64,000 nt of DNA from Cenococcum geophilum 1.58 (taxonomy: Eukaryota > Ascomycota > Dothideomycetes > Gloniales > Gloniaceae): contig KV748182.1 of assembly GCA_001692895.1 (NCBI GenBank), positions 744,001 through 808,000 on the forward strand, written 5' to 3'. A program made the translations under genes and the position numbers. Of this stretch, positions 38,145 to 49,160 are shown in pieces (positions within the stretch are counted from its first letter, which is position 1; the number at the start of each line of letters is the position of its first letter). Below the pieces are notes generated by a model. It did no database searches, was not told the origin of the DNA, and saw nothing but the letters and a program-made list of their open reading frames with translations.

Positions 38145-38440
38145 AGCTAGATTATCTACTGTATAGGACGTTATTATAGCGTTCCGGTGTCCCTTCTAAC
38201 TGCTATAAGTAGACGAACTAGAGGCTCTACTACGGCTAAACATTTCGCCTCTTTTACTAACTCTATAAGTAGATTTGGTATTTTTGTCCTTATAGTTAAA
38301 TAGAGCCTTATCTATACGCCATTTATCGCCTAGATTCCGTATAAAATTCGTCCAAATTATCTCTCTTTAAGCCGCCCGTTGTTAGGCCTATTAAGTCTTC
38401 TTAAAAGGTTATAAAATAATATTAATTTATTTAATAAGGA
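38145..38440 (-). pseudogene. Harbinger second gene, 5' part
   Basis: Minus-strand frame rich in charged and Ser residues ('IWTNFIRNLGDKWRIDKALF', about 38365-38300; a Ser/Thr-rich tail near 38200). Removing Gypsy-2 joins it in frame to 21064-20800. It resembles an accessory DNA-binding gene of a PIF/Harbinger element by position only; no Myb repeat of three tryptophans is certain. Confidence 0.6.
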
Positions 38441-39134
38441 GATTAAGGTGGGTAAAGAACTTACTATAGCAAATCTCTCTACCGGAAGTATTGTCCTCCT
38501 TAACTTCCTTCTTTCTTTTACTTATAAGCGCGTTAAATAGGGCCTTAAGTAAATAGAAGTTATGCTTTAGGCCTCCTTCTTTAACGCGTTTCCTTATAAG
38601 GATTCTCTAGAATTTATCCTTTCCTTAAGGGCGAAGCTTAGCTTAATAGATATTCGCGGCTAGTAGAGCTAGAGCCTTCTTTTCCGCCTTCCCTATATAT
38701 AACCTCTTCTTTTAGCCGCCTTCCTTACTTCCGCTTGAATTTAGTAACTTATCGCAATGTCTTAGCCTGTCCTCTACACAAGCTTCGCTCTGAATAGCTT
38801 TATTAATAGTTTAGTAGATAAAATTAGGTGGTTATAAAGGCTAGCTTGACGCGACCGAGACAGCGACGTACGCGCGGTACAGCTGCTCTACTATATCAAC
38901 GGTAGATTCGACATCACGTATAAGATTAAAAGGCATAGTGGTAAAGGCAAAGTGTGGAAAATATAAGGCTATTTAGAGCGCTCGATTAAAACGTGTAAAT
39001 AGTTAAAGATTTTAATGTTATATAACATCGTTTCGTATAATATTTGCCAAGAACCAAGTTCGATATTTTGAATGACTAACTAAATACTGCTAGTACGTGT
39101 CGATCGCTCGTTTCGACTTGCTTACACTAAATAT
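38441..39134 (-). other. Harbinger right flank, no clear frame
   Basis: AT-rich with TAA/TAG codons up to about 38830, then less mutated to the terminal repeat. Part may belong to the start of the second gene. Confidence 0.45.
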
Positions 39135-39170
39135 CGAACGAATATATCGTTCCATCGAAACCCCCCTATT

Positions 39171-40280
39171 ATGGGCGTGCGTTTGGTGTAAACTGGGTCC
39201 TTTTTCCAACGTGCGTTAATTTTAAACAACTCTGGCAGCGTGAATATACCAGCTATGGTCTTAGTGCGCGATGCATTTGAATTGTAATCTCTTCTTTTAT
39301 ATAATTATAATAATTACAATTAGCTAACTACTGTATTAGGGGGCGAGATACAGCCTTAAAGTTCGAAGACGCATTTTTGAAACTGGTCCCTTTCCGCCAG
39401 CTACATCGAAACAGCAGTCGTACTCCACCACCACCACTCCATTTCCTTCCAAATTCACGGAGGTGCCTCTTATACTCTATTACAAACAGCTCACCTAATT
39501 ATACTATACCTATACTAGTAGGTATAGATTTGCTTTGCAGCAGGGGGGAAGCTTTAGGCAGAGGCTCGTATAGAGCTTCGAGCGGAGCTTCGTGCAGAGC
39601 TTCGAGCAGAGCTTCGTGCAGAGGTTCGAGCAGAGGTTCGAGCAGAGGTTCGAGCAGAGGTTCGTGCAGAGCCACGTGCAGAGCCACGTGCAGGCATGCA
39701 GACGTGTAGATGTGCAGACGTGCAGACGTTCGTACGGGCGATCGTGCAGACGTTCGTAGAGACGATTGTATGGGCAATTGTTTGGACGTTCGTACGGGCG
39801 TTCGTGGGGCGATTAATTGATTGATCAATTGTATGGACGTTTGTATGGGCGTTCGTGTAGGCAATCGATCGATCAATCAATTGATTATATGGGCGTTCGT
39901 ACTAACGTTCGTGCAGATTGTAGTCTTCCTAGTATATAGAACTTGTATTTGGGCTTGTTTTTGAAGGCCTTATAAACGGCTTTGTATAGGCGTTCGTGTA
40001 GGCGTTCGTGCAGGCGTTCGTGCAGGCGTTCGTGTAGGCGTTCGTGCAGGCGTTTGTGCAGGCGTTCGTGTAGGCGTTCGTACGGACGTTTGTAGAGACA
40101 TTAGGGGGACAATCAGGCTCTATTGCGGATGGATTCTGTAGAGCGAGAGAAGGGCTTTTAAATGGAGGTATCGGCGAGTTAAGTAGTGGTGTATTAGGGG
40201 GCGATATACCGCGTTAAAGGCGATACAACTGTCGTCTACTAGGCAGGCTGGTCTACCTTTACAAATCGCGCCCATTTTCC
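39171..40280. repeat. Dispersed 12-bp satellite block (array 2) and flanks
   Basis: 39556-39690 has AGCTTCGTGCAG/AGGTTCGAGCAG units. 39690-39800 has GTGCAGACGT-type units. 39985-40090 has nine units of AGGCGTTCGTGC or variants. About 110 bp after the first array (from GAGCCACGTGCAG, 39670 on) match 53218-53340, so the array moved or was copied with its flank. A direct repeat TGTATTAGGGGGCGA occurs at about 39332 and 40190. Overlapping open frames here on both strands are periodicity artefacts. Confidence 0.8.
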
Positions 40281-40492
40281 CTCAGACCCTCGGAGAGGAA
40301 TCCACCTCAGTGCCCTATAATTGGCTGCTAAAGCTAGCGCAAGCACTAACGCCTGCGGCGTACGGCGCCGGTCGCTAATTGGCTTAGGAGTTTGCAGGAG
40401 TCACAGGGGTTACAGAGATGTGGCGGTGCCAGCCGCTGATTGGCTCAGGAGTTTGCAAGAGGTGAGGTGGATTTTCTCTCCGAGGGTCTGAG
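40281..40492. mobile_element. Small inverted-repeat element (212 bp)
   Basis: Arms of about 29 bp: CTCAGACCCTCGGAGAG and on to CCACCTC (40281-40310), with the complement at 40464-40492. Inside are two direct copies of ATTGGCTNAGGAGTTTGCA (about 40377 and 40437). It looks like a MITE or foldback element. No target duplication could be read, so it could be a local hairpin. Confidence 0.55.
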
Positions 40493-41513
40493 TCAACTGA
40501 GATAACCGGCCACACCCTTTTTGTAAATGGTGTACCACTTCGTCACATGGGGCGTGCATCACTCCATGACAGCAAACCCGCTGGGAGCGATGACAAGGCA
40601 GGCAACCTGCCACTCTTCCTGGACCGCATTATGCTTTCTGAATGGTGAGGAAGTTAGCGCGATGGCGGCGCTCCGTATCAGAATTCTGGCATTGATCATC
40701 TAACACCTGCTGGAAGGAGGGCACAATTTCGATGCGCTGCAGACTGTCTATGTCTGCGCCCTAGCTGCATCTTGTGAAAGGTAAAAGACAAGGCTCCAAG
40801 CCCAACTCGGATTGGGCGCGACGCACTTCCCGCTATATTATCTCATGCTTAGGTGGGGTCTCATATCGGTTCATCCTGTCCCGTAGCGTCGGGTTTCCAG
40901 TAAGTCTGGATTGGGTTAACCAATCGTCTTTCCTGCCAAAGGATGCGACAAAAGTTGCCAAGAGCGATAAAAGTTAATAACCAATCATCTTTCCTACCGA
41001 AGGATGCGGCAGGCATTACCAAGAGCGGCAAAAGATGAATAACCAATCATAGCTCGCTAGAACGATGGGGTTAAACGTTGCTTCTCCGCCCTGTAGGTTG
41101 TCAAACTTCAGCTTTCTACTTCAGCCTGCACCTGCTCCGGGTCGCATACACTTCGCCATCCCGCTCAACTTAATCCATAGCCCCAGGCTCAACACTATTC
41201 CTACCCGCTCTGAACGTCCGTCTCCCTCTGTCTGTTGATAGCAATGATCATCTCTCCTAACACATAGGTGAGCTCGTCCTGCCGGCTTCCAGTCCTATTA
41301 CGTTATACTCCTCTCTCCGGTGCCACTCCACTAGTAAAAAATAATACCATTCGATTCTCATTACGAAGATGCTGAATCTAGCGACCTCAAACTATATACT
41401 CCGTCTTCCCTCACGAACGTCACCTATATTCCCATCCACCGTCCCCTACTTTCCACACTAACCTCGCCACCCCCCTGCCAACTGTTCTGAACCGCCTCCC
41501 CAACGACGTTAAA
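40493..41513. other. GC-balanced spacer and 3' flank of the four-exon gene
   Basis: No open frame with coding character. It holds the 61/62-bp tandem repeat. 41060-41510 is pyrimidine-rich on the plus strand and may include the 3' untranslated region of the gene at 41514-42837. Confidence 0.5.
40918..41050 (+). repeat. 61/62-bp tandem repeat, 2.2 copies
   Basis: Units begin AACCAATC at 40918, 40979 and 41041 (partial). Shared core TCTTTCCTRCCRAAGGATGC. The sequence is not AT-rich. Confidence 0.85.
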
Positions 41514-42837
41514 TCACCCAGACTCTTTCCATACACTATTCGCCTTCTTCAGATAGTCATTAAATTCCTCAGAGGTCCAATATTCGGGCCAGTCCGAAAG
41601 GCTCGATATCGTGTGCCGTCTACGCGCATCAACTATGTCATCACTGCCTTCGGGGTGTCTGGCACTGGTACTGACACGCCTGACCCTAGGCTGGTTGGAG
41701 CCTTGGATGCCTTTGACGCCTTCTGCCTGGGCTGGCAACACCTGGACTTCGTCACGCGGTAGCACCTGAGAGACTGGCTTAGCTTCTGGATTAGGTTCTT
41801 CAACCTCTGGGACCTGTTTATCGCGCCTCTCAACAAAGTTATCTTGGTAGTTTGGATGTATCTCTTCGTTAACAGCGACATTTAGCGGCGTAACCGGCGT
41901 TAAGCGGGAAGGTACTTCGCCCTTCACTGGGGTGCTTGGCTGCAACCATATGTTAACTGTTATAGTTAGTCTAATCCGGCCACCGCAGCCCAGACCATTC
42001 AATATTGGGTTCATGTTACTCACGAAAGCTTCTACCTTCAGGACTTTTTAAATAGTCCCTCACCTGGCCATCTAATGAGCCTCCCTTAATAGCGCCGCTG
42101 ACCAACTTCTCCTTCAATTCGCTCTCAAGCCTTTTCATGAGCCTGGCCGACGCATCTTTCATATCATGATCCTGGACCCCTTCTTGTTGCAAGAAATGAG
42201 CAACCCAATGGTAGGCCAATGACTTTTCATCCGCTTGCCGTCTTCTGAAGATATTGGCAACTATTTTTGTATCCTCTCCACTCACATCAACTGTTAAAGT
42301 GAAGTATGTGTCAGCTTAACTCCAGAATTGTTCTGCTGTAAAGGGAAGTAGCTTTCATTCACTCAGCTTCTTAGCAGTTCAGGTAAAGAGTCTACTGTAG
42401 CCTCTTTAATAGTTAGATGCTACTCACTCACTGTCACAGGGATTACTCAATTCGGATATGAGGAAAGTCATGACCTACCTTCCTTCAGCTTTGATGTTGG
42501 GTACAGGCTTGTTGCTGCCCTCGCGTCTATCTTGGCTTCGTCGGAATCACGGTTCATGATCCTCACAATATGCGGCCTCCCACGATCGATGCGAGCAATC
42601 AGGATGTTGTAGAGGGAGTAATGTAGGGTCTTCACGTTGCTGGCAAGAGGCTGCTGTACGTTGTAAGCTCTGCCGGGGCGTCAGCAGCGTCGTCCGATCC
42701 ATCTATCGTCAATTTGAAGTCGCAGGCGGACAATGGACACTTGCTTAGGGATAATGAGGACTTACGAGTCGGTCGATGGATGTGTGGTGCTGCTGCAAGG
42801 CGGATATCCGTTGTGTCACAGTACAACTTAGTCCCAT
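41514..42837 (-). CDS. Uncharacterised four-exon gene, 318 residues
   Basis: I do not recognise the family. The exons I infer are 42766-42837 (ATG), 42479-42653, 42024-42290 and 41514-41956 (TGA). Introns are 112, 188 and 67 bp with donors GTAAGT, GTAGGT and GTGAGT, acceptors CAG, CAG and CAG, and a GACTAAC branch site in the last one. Phases agree at all three joints, and the total is 957 nt. The protein has a helical, charged N-terminal two thirds ('LHYSLYNILIARIDRGRP', 'KSLAYHWVAHFLQQEG', 'ASARLMKRLESELKEK'), then a Pro/Glu/Val-rich, probably disordered stretch. It ends in a short aromatic segment ('DWPEYWTSEEFNDYLKKAN'). No signal peptide or membrane segment is evident. Composition is GC-balanced and free of RIP stops, so it is probably a single-copy host gene. 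The start could lie further upstream if an exon was missed. Confidence 0.65.
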
Positions 42838-43195
42838 TCGGTTGCCGGCTGATCCGCCGCAGGATGGTGGCTGTGGCGCCTGTAGATACGCTTTTATGTA
42901 TTATGAGAGGATGTAGACTTGATTATAAATGTAGATGACAGTAATGGAGTGAATGTGAAGCGTTGAGGGTGGGATTACTTGGTGTTTGACGAGCTGCTGT
43001 GCAGTTGAGGTTTTTCGGGAAAAGACCCACTTGGCACCAAAAACCCCACCACCCATAGAAAGTTTGTATGGTAGAGTCGGAGATCAACGCCAGTCCTCTT
43101 CACACCTACATTCTTCAAGCTCTTTTTCACATGCATTGTCTCGGTTCTTTCCCTTCTAGGGCAATTGTATACAAACCTTAGTGTTAACACCTAGA
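42838..43195. promoter_or_regulatory. Spacer between two outward-facing candidate genes
   Basis: No open frame with coding character. It would hold the promoters of the minus-strand gene (start 42837) and the doubtful plus-strand gene (start 43196). No TATA or known operator is evident. Confidence 0.4.
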
Positions 43196-43765
43196 ATGCC
43201 CGCAAACAGCTCTGTCCGTTGTCAACTCAACTTCGAAAGCATCGTCAACCGCACCAGTTCGTACGCGGAATCCCAATATTCAGACGGACGCAAGCGATCT
43301 TGGGCAAGATCAGGGTCCAACATCCGTTTCCGCCGCTGAGGTTACAGACCATGCATTCAGCACTGGGAAGACATAGGCATCGAACGAAGGATGAACGGCC
43401 ATTTATGGAGTTTGGCGACACTTCCTGCGACAACGGGTCAACTTCGCTCTTGCAGGGCCAGCTTCAGCTAACACTTTTTGACAGTACATAAGCGTGCGGC
43501 AAATCCCTCCAAATCCAGCGTATCCACCCATCCTACAGCTACGCCATTGCCATGTCACCATTCGCTATTAGATTTTCGGTCAATCCGAGCCTTAAGCATA
43601 ACCTATGCTGTTATCACATCTTCTGAACCAAATGCCGCCACTAATAATGCACAATACCAAGAATTTAGAGCCTTCATCCCGAATGCCACGAAAGTCTTCC
43701 GTCCCGAACTCCTGCGAGATCTTGACGCCTTTCGCCGATTCCTTCGCATGAGAAATAACGTATAA
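43196..43765 (+). CDS. Possible small gene, exon structure unresolved
   Basis: Three stretches with host-like codon use lie in different frames. The first runs from ATG 43196 to 43339. The second is about 43350-43488 ('DERPFMEFGDTSCDNGSTSL'). The third is about 43495-43765 ('AQYQEFRAFIPNATKVF', ending in basic residues and TAA at 43763). Many codons end in C. Short introns could join them, but I found no donor/acceptor pairs that I trust. It may be a degraded gene. No domain recognised. Confidence 0.3.
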
Positions 43766-44067
43766 GACATACAGGATGAAACACCTGACCATCCTATAGG
43801 TACTATCAGGGCACTGAGCAGGCTGATGGAATGATACATATGATACTCTATAAGGAAGAATCTCAGGGGCTTAATCGCCTGAGAAGATATCTACAAGATG
43901 GCCCGCGCGCTGTCACGTGACACGTCGCTAAGCTCAAAGAGACTGCCCAAGTACCCCCCCCCTACCCCATCGCACGAGAGGGACGTGATATTAAGCCCTT
44001 GGGAGACTTGAACCTTATCTTTAAATAACACCCCCTAGCACGCAGTACCCAAGTTGAGAAAGGGAAG
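43766..44067. other. Spacer; LINE left border lies here
   Basis: Host-like composition to about 43960. The 5' end of the Tad-type LINE must fall between about 43960 and 44068. No target duplication found. Confidence 0.4.
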
Positions 44068-45480
44068 ATGGAAACGGCAGAGGTGGAAGGAGGCTCGACG
44101 CGTTAATCGCGTTAGGAACGCGCCAAGATAACTAAGGCCCTTAAAAATGATAGTTACGAGAGCAATACAGAAGATACGGTTCATGTAGCAGTAGTAGCCC
44201 CTAGTGCACCACAACCGAAGCGCATAGGGAAAAAACTACGCCCTAAGGATTAAATAGGGTTAATAAGAAACCGCGTAATGGCTAAAAAGAGAATAGAGCA
44301 GCTAGTAATAATAGCCACTACAGCAAACTAATTAATAACTAAGAGGACAAATATAACATTAAATATACAGATTAAGGTGCTAACTAACCTAGTTATGTTA
44401 CTACTAGGGGTATTAGAGCAGCAGAAAGAGGCATAAGCGAACTAAATTAAAGTTATTACTAAAATGTTTATAGAGTAGATTAACGCGCTTAGAGCTAAGG
44501 TTATAGAGAAGATAAAGGTAATCTAGACCCAATTATTAAACACTTAAGCACTACTAAGCGCGGCTCCGTTATATGCGGATGTTGCCTATACGCCGCTAAG
44601 CAGTTAACTAAGCAACCTAACGTCCTTTCCGTTAAGGAATACTATGCCATTAGCTATTACTAATACGCTATACTATATAGTTAATATATCTAGAGTTAAA
44701 GAGGAAAATAAGAACGAAGTATAACTGGGGGTAATTAGGTAAGTAATTAAAAGTAGTATATATATAACGGAAGGCCACGAGAGCTAGCGTTGTGTAGTAG
44801 TAATTAAAGACCCTAGGAACCCCGTACGCATTAGGATAACTTATAGGAATAATACCAAGCTCTAACGTATAAAAGAAGCGGCCTAGAAGACCTTAGCACC
44901 TAGTATTTAGGTACTACAAGACCAGCTCTACCTAGTAAAAATTAACAACGCTAATTAAACAGTAGTTCTTAACTAGGAAGGAAAGATTTAAGATAAAGTA
45001 GTAGAGGTGCTAGGAAAAGAGAATAATATATATATAGCCCAGATAGAGTAGCTTAGTAGAAAAGGCACAGGAAAGGCATATAGTTTAATGGTGGTATACG
45101 TTACTAAAAGTAGTAAGGCAGTACGGTTGCTGTAGGACCAATACTTTTATATCATAGGGGAATTAGCCTACGTTAGAACCTATAAACCTAAAAGTGGCCT
45201 AACGCAATGCTACTGGTGTTAGACACTAGGACATAAAGCTTTTGTATATATAAGACCGCAAGTATATACTAGATGCGCTTAAGAAGGACATTATTATAAC
45301 AACTGCTAAGGATAGATCCTAAAATATATACCATGCGGAGGACCATATAAATTATTTAGTAAAAATTGCCGAGTGCTTTATCCTACCCGCTATGTATAAG
45401 ATACTTTAGGTACTTTAACTAAATATCCGAAAATAGAGTATAGTATAGCAGAGCCTAATAAACGATGAACAACTGAAAGA
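44068..45480 (+). pseudogene. LINE ORF1 remnant (gag-like, zinc knuckle)
   Basis: ATG at 44068-44070 opens a charged protein ('METAEVEGGSTR') with a helical middle part. A CCHC-type cluster near 45205-45310 reads C-Y-W-C ... G-H-K ... R-C-A ... G-H-Y, then Y-N-N-C, and a further C-G-G-P-Y near 45330. ORF1 proteins of this LINE group bind RNA. TAA/TAG codons occur about every 15-20 residues. Confidence 0.8.
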
Positions 45481-48400
45481 CTTTAGAGTGTTAGTAATAT
45501 TAGAGCCGTACGCATAGAAAACAAATAATATAGTTGTAACTGTCCCCATAAAACACTTAAATTGGACTAAGGTAATACCTATAGTCTAGCGCAAAGAGAG
45601 GTGGGCGGTATAGAGTATATTATAGATTTAAAAAGATATTAAGGCCGAATAGGTGCCAGTACAATTAACAGATCTTACCGCGGCGGTGCTACGCCTTCCC
45701 GACCAATCAGTACTGGTAGTATTAGTATACGTTAAGGGAAAGAACATAGAGGCACTATAGGACATAACTAGCAAACTATACTAATTAATTTAGGAAATAT
45801 AGAACAAGATAGGGATATAAACCGATATAATACTTATAGGAGACTTTAATCGGCACGACCAGCTATAGGGAGAAAATAACGTCTTGCTGGCGAGATAGGG
45901 AGAAGCTAACCCAATTATTAACCTTATAGGAGATCACTCCCTGCGTAGCCTGCTACCTAGGGGTACAAAAATATGGCAAAATAGTAACTGCGAGATAATA
46001 ATTAACCTAATCCTAGCATTAGACGAGCTAGTATCTATGATGGTAAAGTATATAGTATATGGGACAGAACACGGATCTAATTATAGGGTAATTAAGACAA
46101 TATTCAACATTGCGGTCCCTAAACGCGCTATAGAACAGAGAATGCTTTTTAAAAACGTACTATAGAATAAAATTAGGAACAGGATTACCACCGCCCTTTA
46201 TATAATCCTAGTAGGTGGTAGAGTGCAGTAGTAAACAGACCGGCTTATAGATATAGTACTAAAGGTAGTACACGCATTAACTCTAAAAGCTAAACCATTA
46301 CTATACGTAAAAAGGTAGTAGATAATAGACCTTATAAAGCTCCGCCGGGTATACACTTACTAGAGGAACTGGGCAAAGAACCAACGCTAAGCGGGTTAAA
46401 TATTACTAGAACTAGAGTAATAAGCAAAGGAGGCCTTAAAGAAATACCACGATGTAATACGGAAATAGAAAAGGACATACTAGAATAACTTCCTGGTCGA
46501 TAACGTAAATATTTGGCAAGTAGTAAAATACCTTAACCCAAGCAGTAACTTAGCGTTTAATAAGATACCACCACTAATAAGGACAAATAGATCTACTACA
46601 GAAGGAAAAGATAAGTAAGCAGCGGAGCTATTAACCACGTTCTTTCCCCCGCTGCTAGCAGGAATAGAGGACGAGGGCCCACGGCCCTAATAAACGCTAA
46701 TACCAATGCCGCGTTTTATAATGGAAGAGGTAGAACGGAAGATATTTACAGTAAAGCCATAAAAAGCGCCAGGGGACGACGGCCTACTAGCGATAGTGTG
46801 GAGGCAGATATGGCTAGTAATAAAAGATAGGGTCCTGCTCCTCTTTTAGACCTCACTAAATAAGGGTAACCTTCCCAGCCAATGGAGAAATGCTAAGATT
46901 ATACTGCTTAAGAAGCCAAATAAAGGAGACTATACAAAGGCAAGGGCATAGAGGCCTATCTCTTTGCTTTCTACGTTAGGCAAGGTGCTAGAGTCTATGG
47001 TTGCCGAGAGAATATTACACGCAGTGGAAACCTTTAGACTACTACCTATAAATTACTTTAGGGCGAGGAAAAAGCGCTCTACTAAATAGGCGCTGCTGCT
47101 ACTATAAGAACATATATACAACGTATAGAGGTTTAGGAAGGTGCTTAGCCTTATTAGCTTTAACATAAAAGGGGCATATAACGGAGTATATAAAGAGAGG
47201 CTATTATAGAGGCTTATAGCAAGAGGTATACCGCTGGTGCTAGTGCGGTGGATTAATATATTCTGCTCTAATTATACGGCGACTATCTTAGTTAACGGCC
47301 ATACCTCTAACCAGCAATAGTTACTATAAGTAGGACTACCATAAGGATCGCCGCTTTCACTAATACTATTCCTCTTTTTTAACGCTAACCTAGTCTAGTA
47401 CCGGCTTAATGCAAATAGAGGCTTAATGGCGTTTGTAGACGACTATAATATATAGGTTATAGGACTATTAGTAGCAGCAAACTGTAAAGGTATTTAGGCT
47501 ATTATTAATAGAGTAATAGACTGGGAGAAACAAAGCGGCGCAACGTTTAAAGGAGAAAAGACTATATTAGTGCACTTTATAAGAAACGCGGAGCGGACTA
47601 ATACTACCCCGTTTATAATTAAGGGAAAAACAGTTATACTAAGGCATATAGCTAAGATTTTAGGGGTAGTTATAGATGCGGAGCTTTGGTATAAGTAATA
47701 TATCGTAAAAGCAGCCACTAAGGGCCTTATCGCAGCTATAGCACTAAAGAGACTCTAGATGGTATCCCCCTTAACCATAAGACAGCTATTCGGGGCAACG
47801 GTAGCGCTAGTAGTAGACTACGCCTTAAACATCTAGATGCACGTCTATAGGGGTTCCGCTATAGCCGTAATAAATAGGGTATAAAGAATTAGAGCGCAGG
47901 TAATTATAGGAACTTTCTGTATAGTAGCTACAGTTATTAGGGAAGCCGAAGCAAGCATATAGTTAGTACGCGAGCGGCATTTAGAGAGGGCCACTAAGCT
48001 ATAGGTTAACCTCTACACGCTATATAAAACGAACCCACTCTTAAGGCTCCGCACGAAGGTGCTCTAAAGGTTTACGTCCCTACTATAGAAGATAGCCTAC
48101 ATACACTGACATACACTAACAGATAAGATGGAGGTTATTTAACCCTATATAGTACCACTATAGGAGGACCGACTACCTATAAGCATTAACCCAGATAAAG
48201 ATAGGGCAACTAAAGCCGCTAACTCCGTTTAAGGTATATAGATCGCAACAAGCTCGTCCGGGAGGAGAGGCATAGTAGGAATAGGAGGTATTATCTATAA
48301 TACCCTTAGCAATACACCAAACAGGGAAGCGGTTATATACTTAACCACACTAGGACTAAGAGCAGAACAGAACCTATATACGGCTAAACTAATAGTAATA

Positions 48401-49160
48401 TTATTGGTGATAAGACGCTTACTACCGGATCTATAGGGGAGACAGATTACTATATTTACTAGTAATTAGGCGGCACTACTAGCGCTTAGCTAACCTAAGC
48501 ACTAGTCCAGCCAAATAAGTATTATATAAATTTATAATATAACCCGTACGCTAAAGCAAAGAAGCAACCGCGTCCTTATAGCATAGGTCCTAATATAAAA
48601 AGAGTTCGCACTAGGCAAGAAGGCAAAAAAAGCAGTACGGCGGGCTACTATATAAGGACGCCTATTACAAGGACAACAACACCAGGCTAAGGCTATAATA
48701 ATTAATATAGCAAGAGCAAGATAGTGGGGTAGGAAAATACTACCAGAAGGAGTAGGAAGGTACTTAAGAAAAATAAATATAGCGCTACTAGGTAAATATA
48801 CCCGTAGGCTATATAACTCCCTTAAGTAAAAAGAGGTAAACGTGTTAGCCTAACTACGGACGGGAATAATATAACTTAATAGATATCTACACCGGATTAG
48901 AGCGGCAGAATTAGATTAATATAACTGCGGATAAGTAAGAGAAACAGTAAAATATTTCCTCTTTAGGTATATAAAATGGACAGCGTATTAAGAATAAATA
49001 CTATAGCAAACAGATATAAGACAAGGCAGCTTATCCTTCTACCTTAGGGGCAAGGCGCCATTTGACCCTAGATAGTAGACACTAAACGTAAACGTGGTCC
49101 AAATAATAGTAAAATATGCAATAGCCACCAGACGACTTAAGGTAGAACCAGATTAATAAC
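45480..49160 (+). pseudogene. LINE ORF2 remnant: endonuclease, RT, RNase H
   Basis: Endonuclease: 'ILIGDFNRHDQLWGENN' (about 45835-45885), with 'LPRGTK' and 'YGTEHGSNYRVI' (about 45955-46090), i.e. the G-D-F-N-x-H and S-D-H blocks. RT: 'KAPGDDGLLAIVW' (about 46765-46805), 'RPISLLSTLGKVLESM' (about 46950-47000), 'LPXGSPLSLILFLFFN' (about 47335-47385) and the active site 'FVDDYN' at 47430-47447. RNase H: 'IATSSSGRRGIVGIGGIIYN' (about 48240-48300), then 'FTSNXAALLALS' (about 48455-48490). A C-terminal YNCG..FLFRYIKW cluster (about 48920-48980) matches the zinc motif of LINE RNase H proteins. Stops of RIP type run throughout. Confidence 0.88.

Larger units (their letters stand above)
19259..39167 (+). 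mobile_element. PIF/Harbinger DNA transposon with nested insertions
   Basis: Terminal inverted repeats AGGGGGGTTTCGATAGAACG (19259 on) and its complement (to 39167) continue similar for about 33 bp. The 3-bp target duplication ATT is at 19256-19258 and 39168-39170. Without Gypsy-2 and its 5-bp duplication the element is about 2.83 kb. It holds a DDE transposase on the plus strand and a second, convergent gene on the minus strand that Gypsy-2 splits. Three-base targets and the two-gene layout fit PIF/Harbinger. All of it carries RIP stops. Confidence 0.85.

Noticed and set aside
39377-39880. Overlapping Arg/Ser/Ala-rich open frames on both strands
   Set aside because: Produced by the 12-bp satellite; all phases stay open without selection.
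19050-40515. Inverted 15-bp match GAGTCAACTGAGATA at 19060 and 40490
   Set aside because: A match of this length is expected by chance in 64 kb and does not extend.
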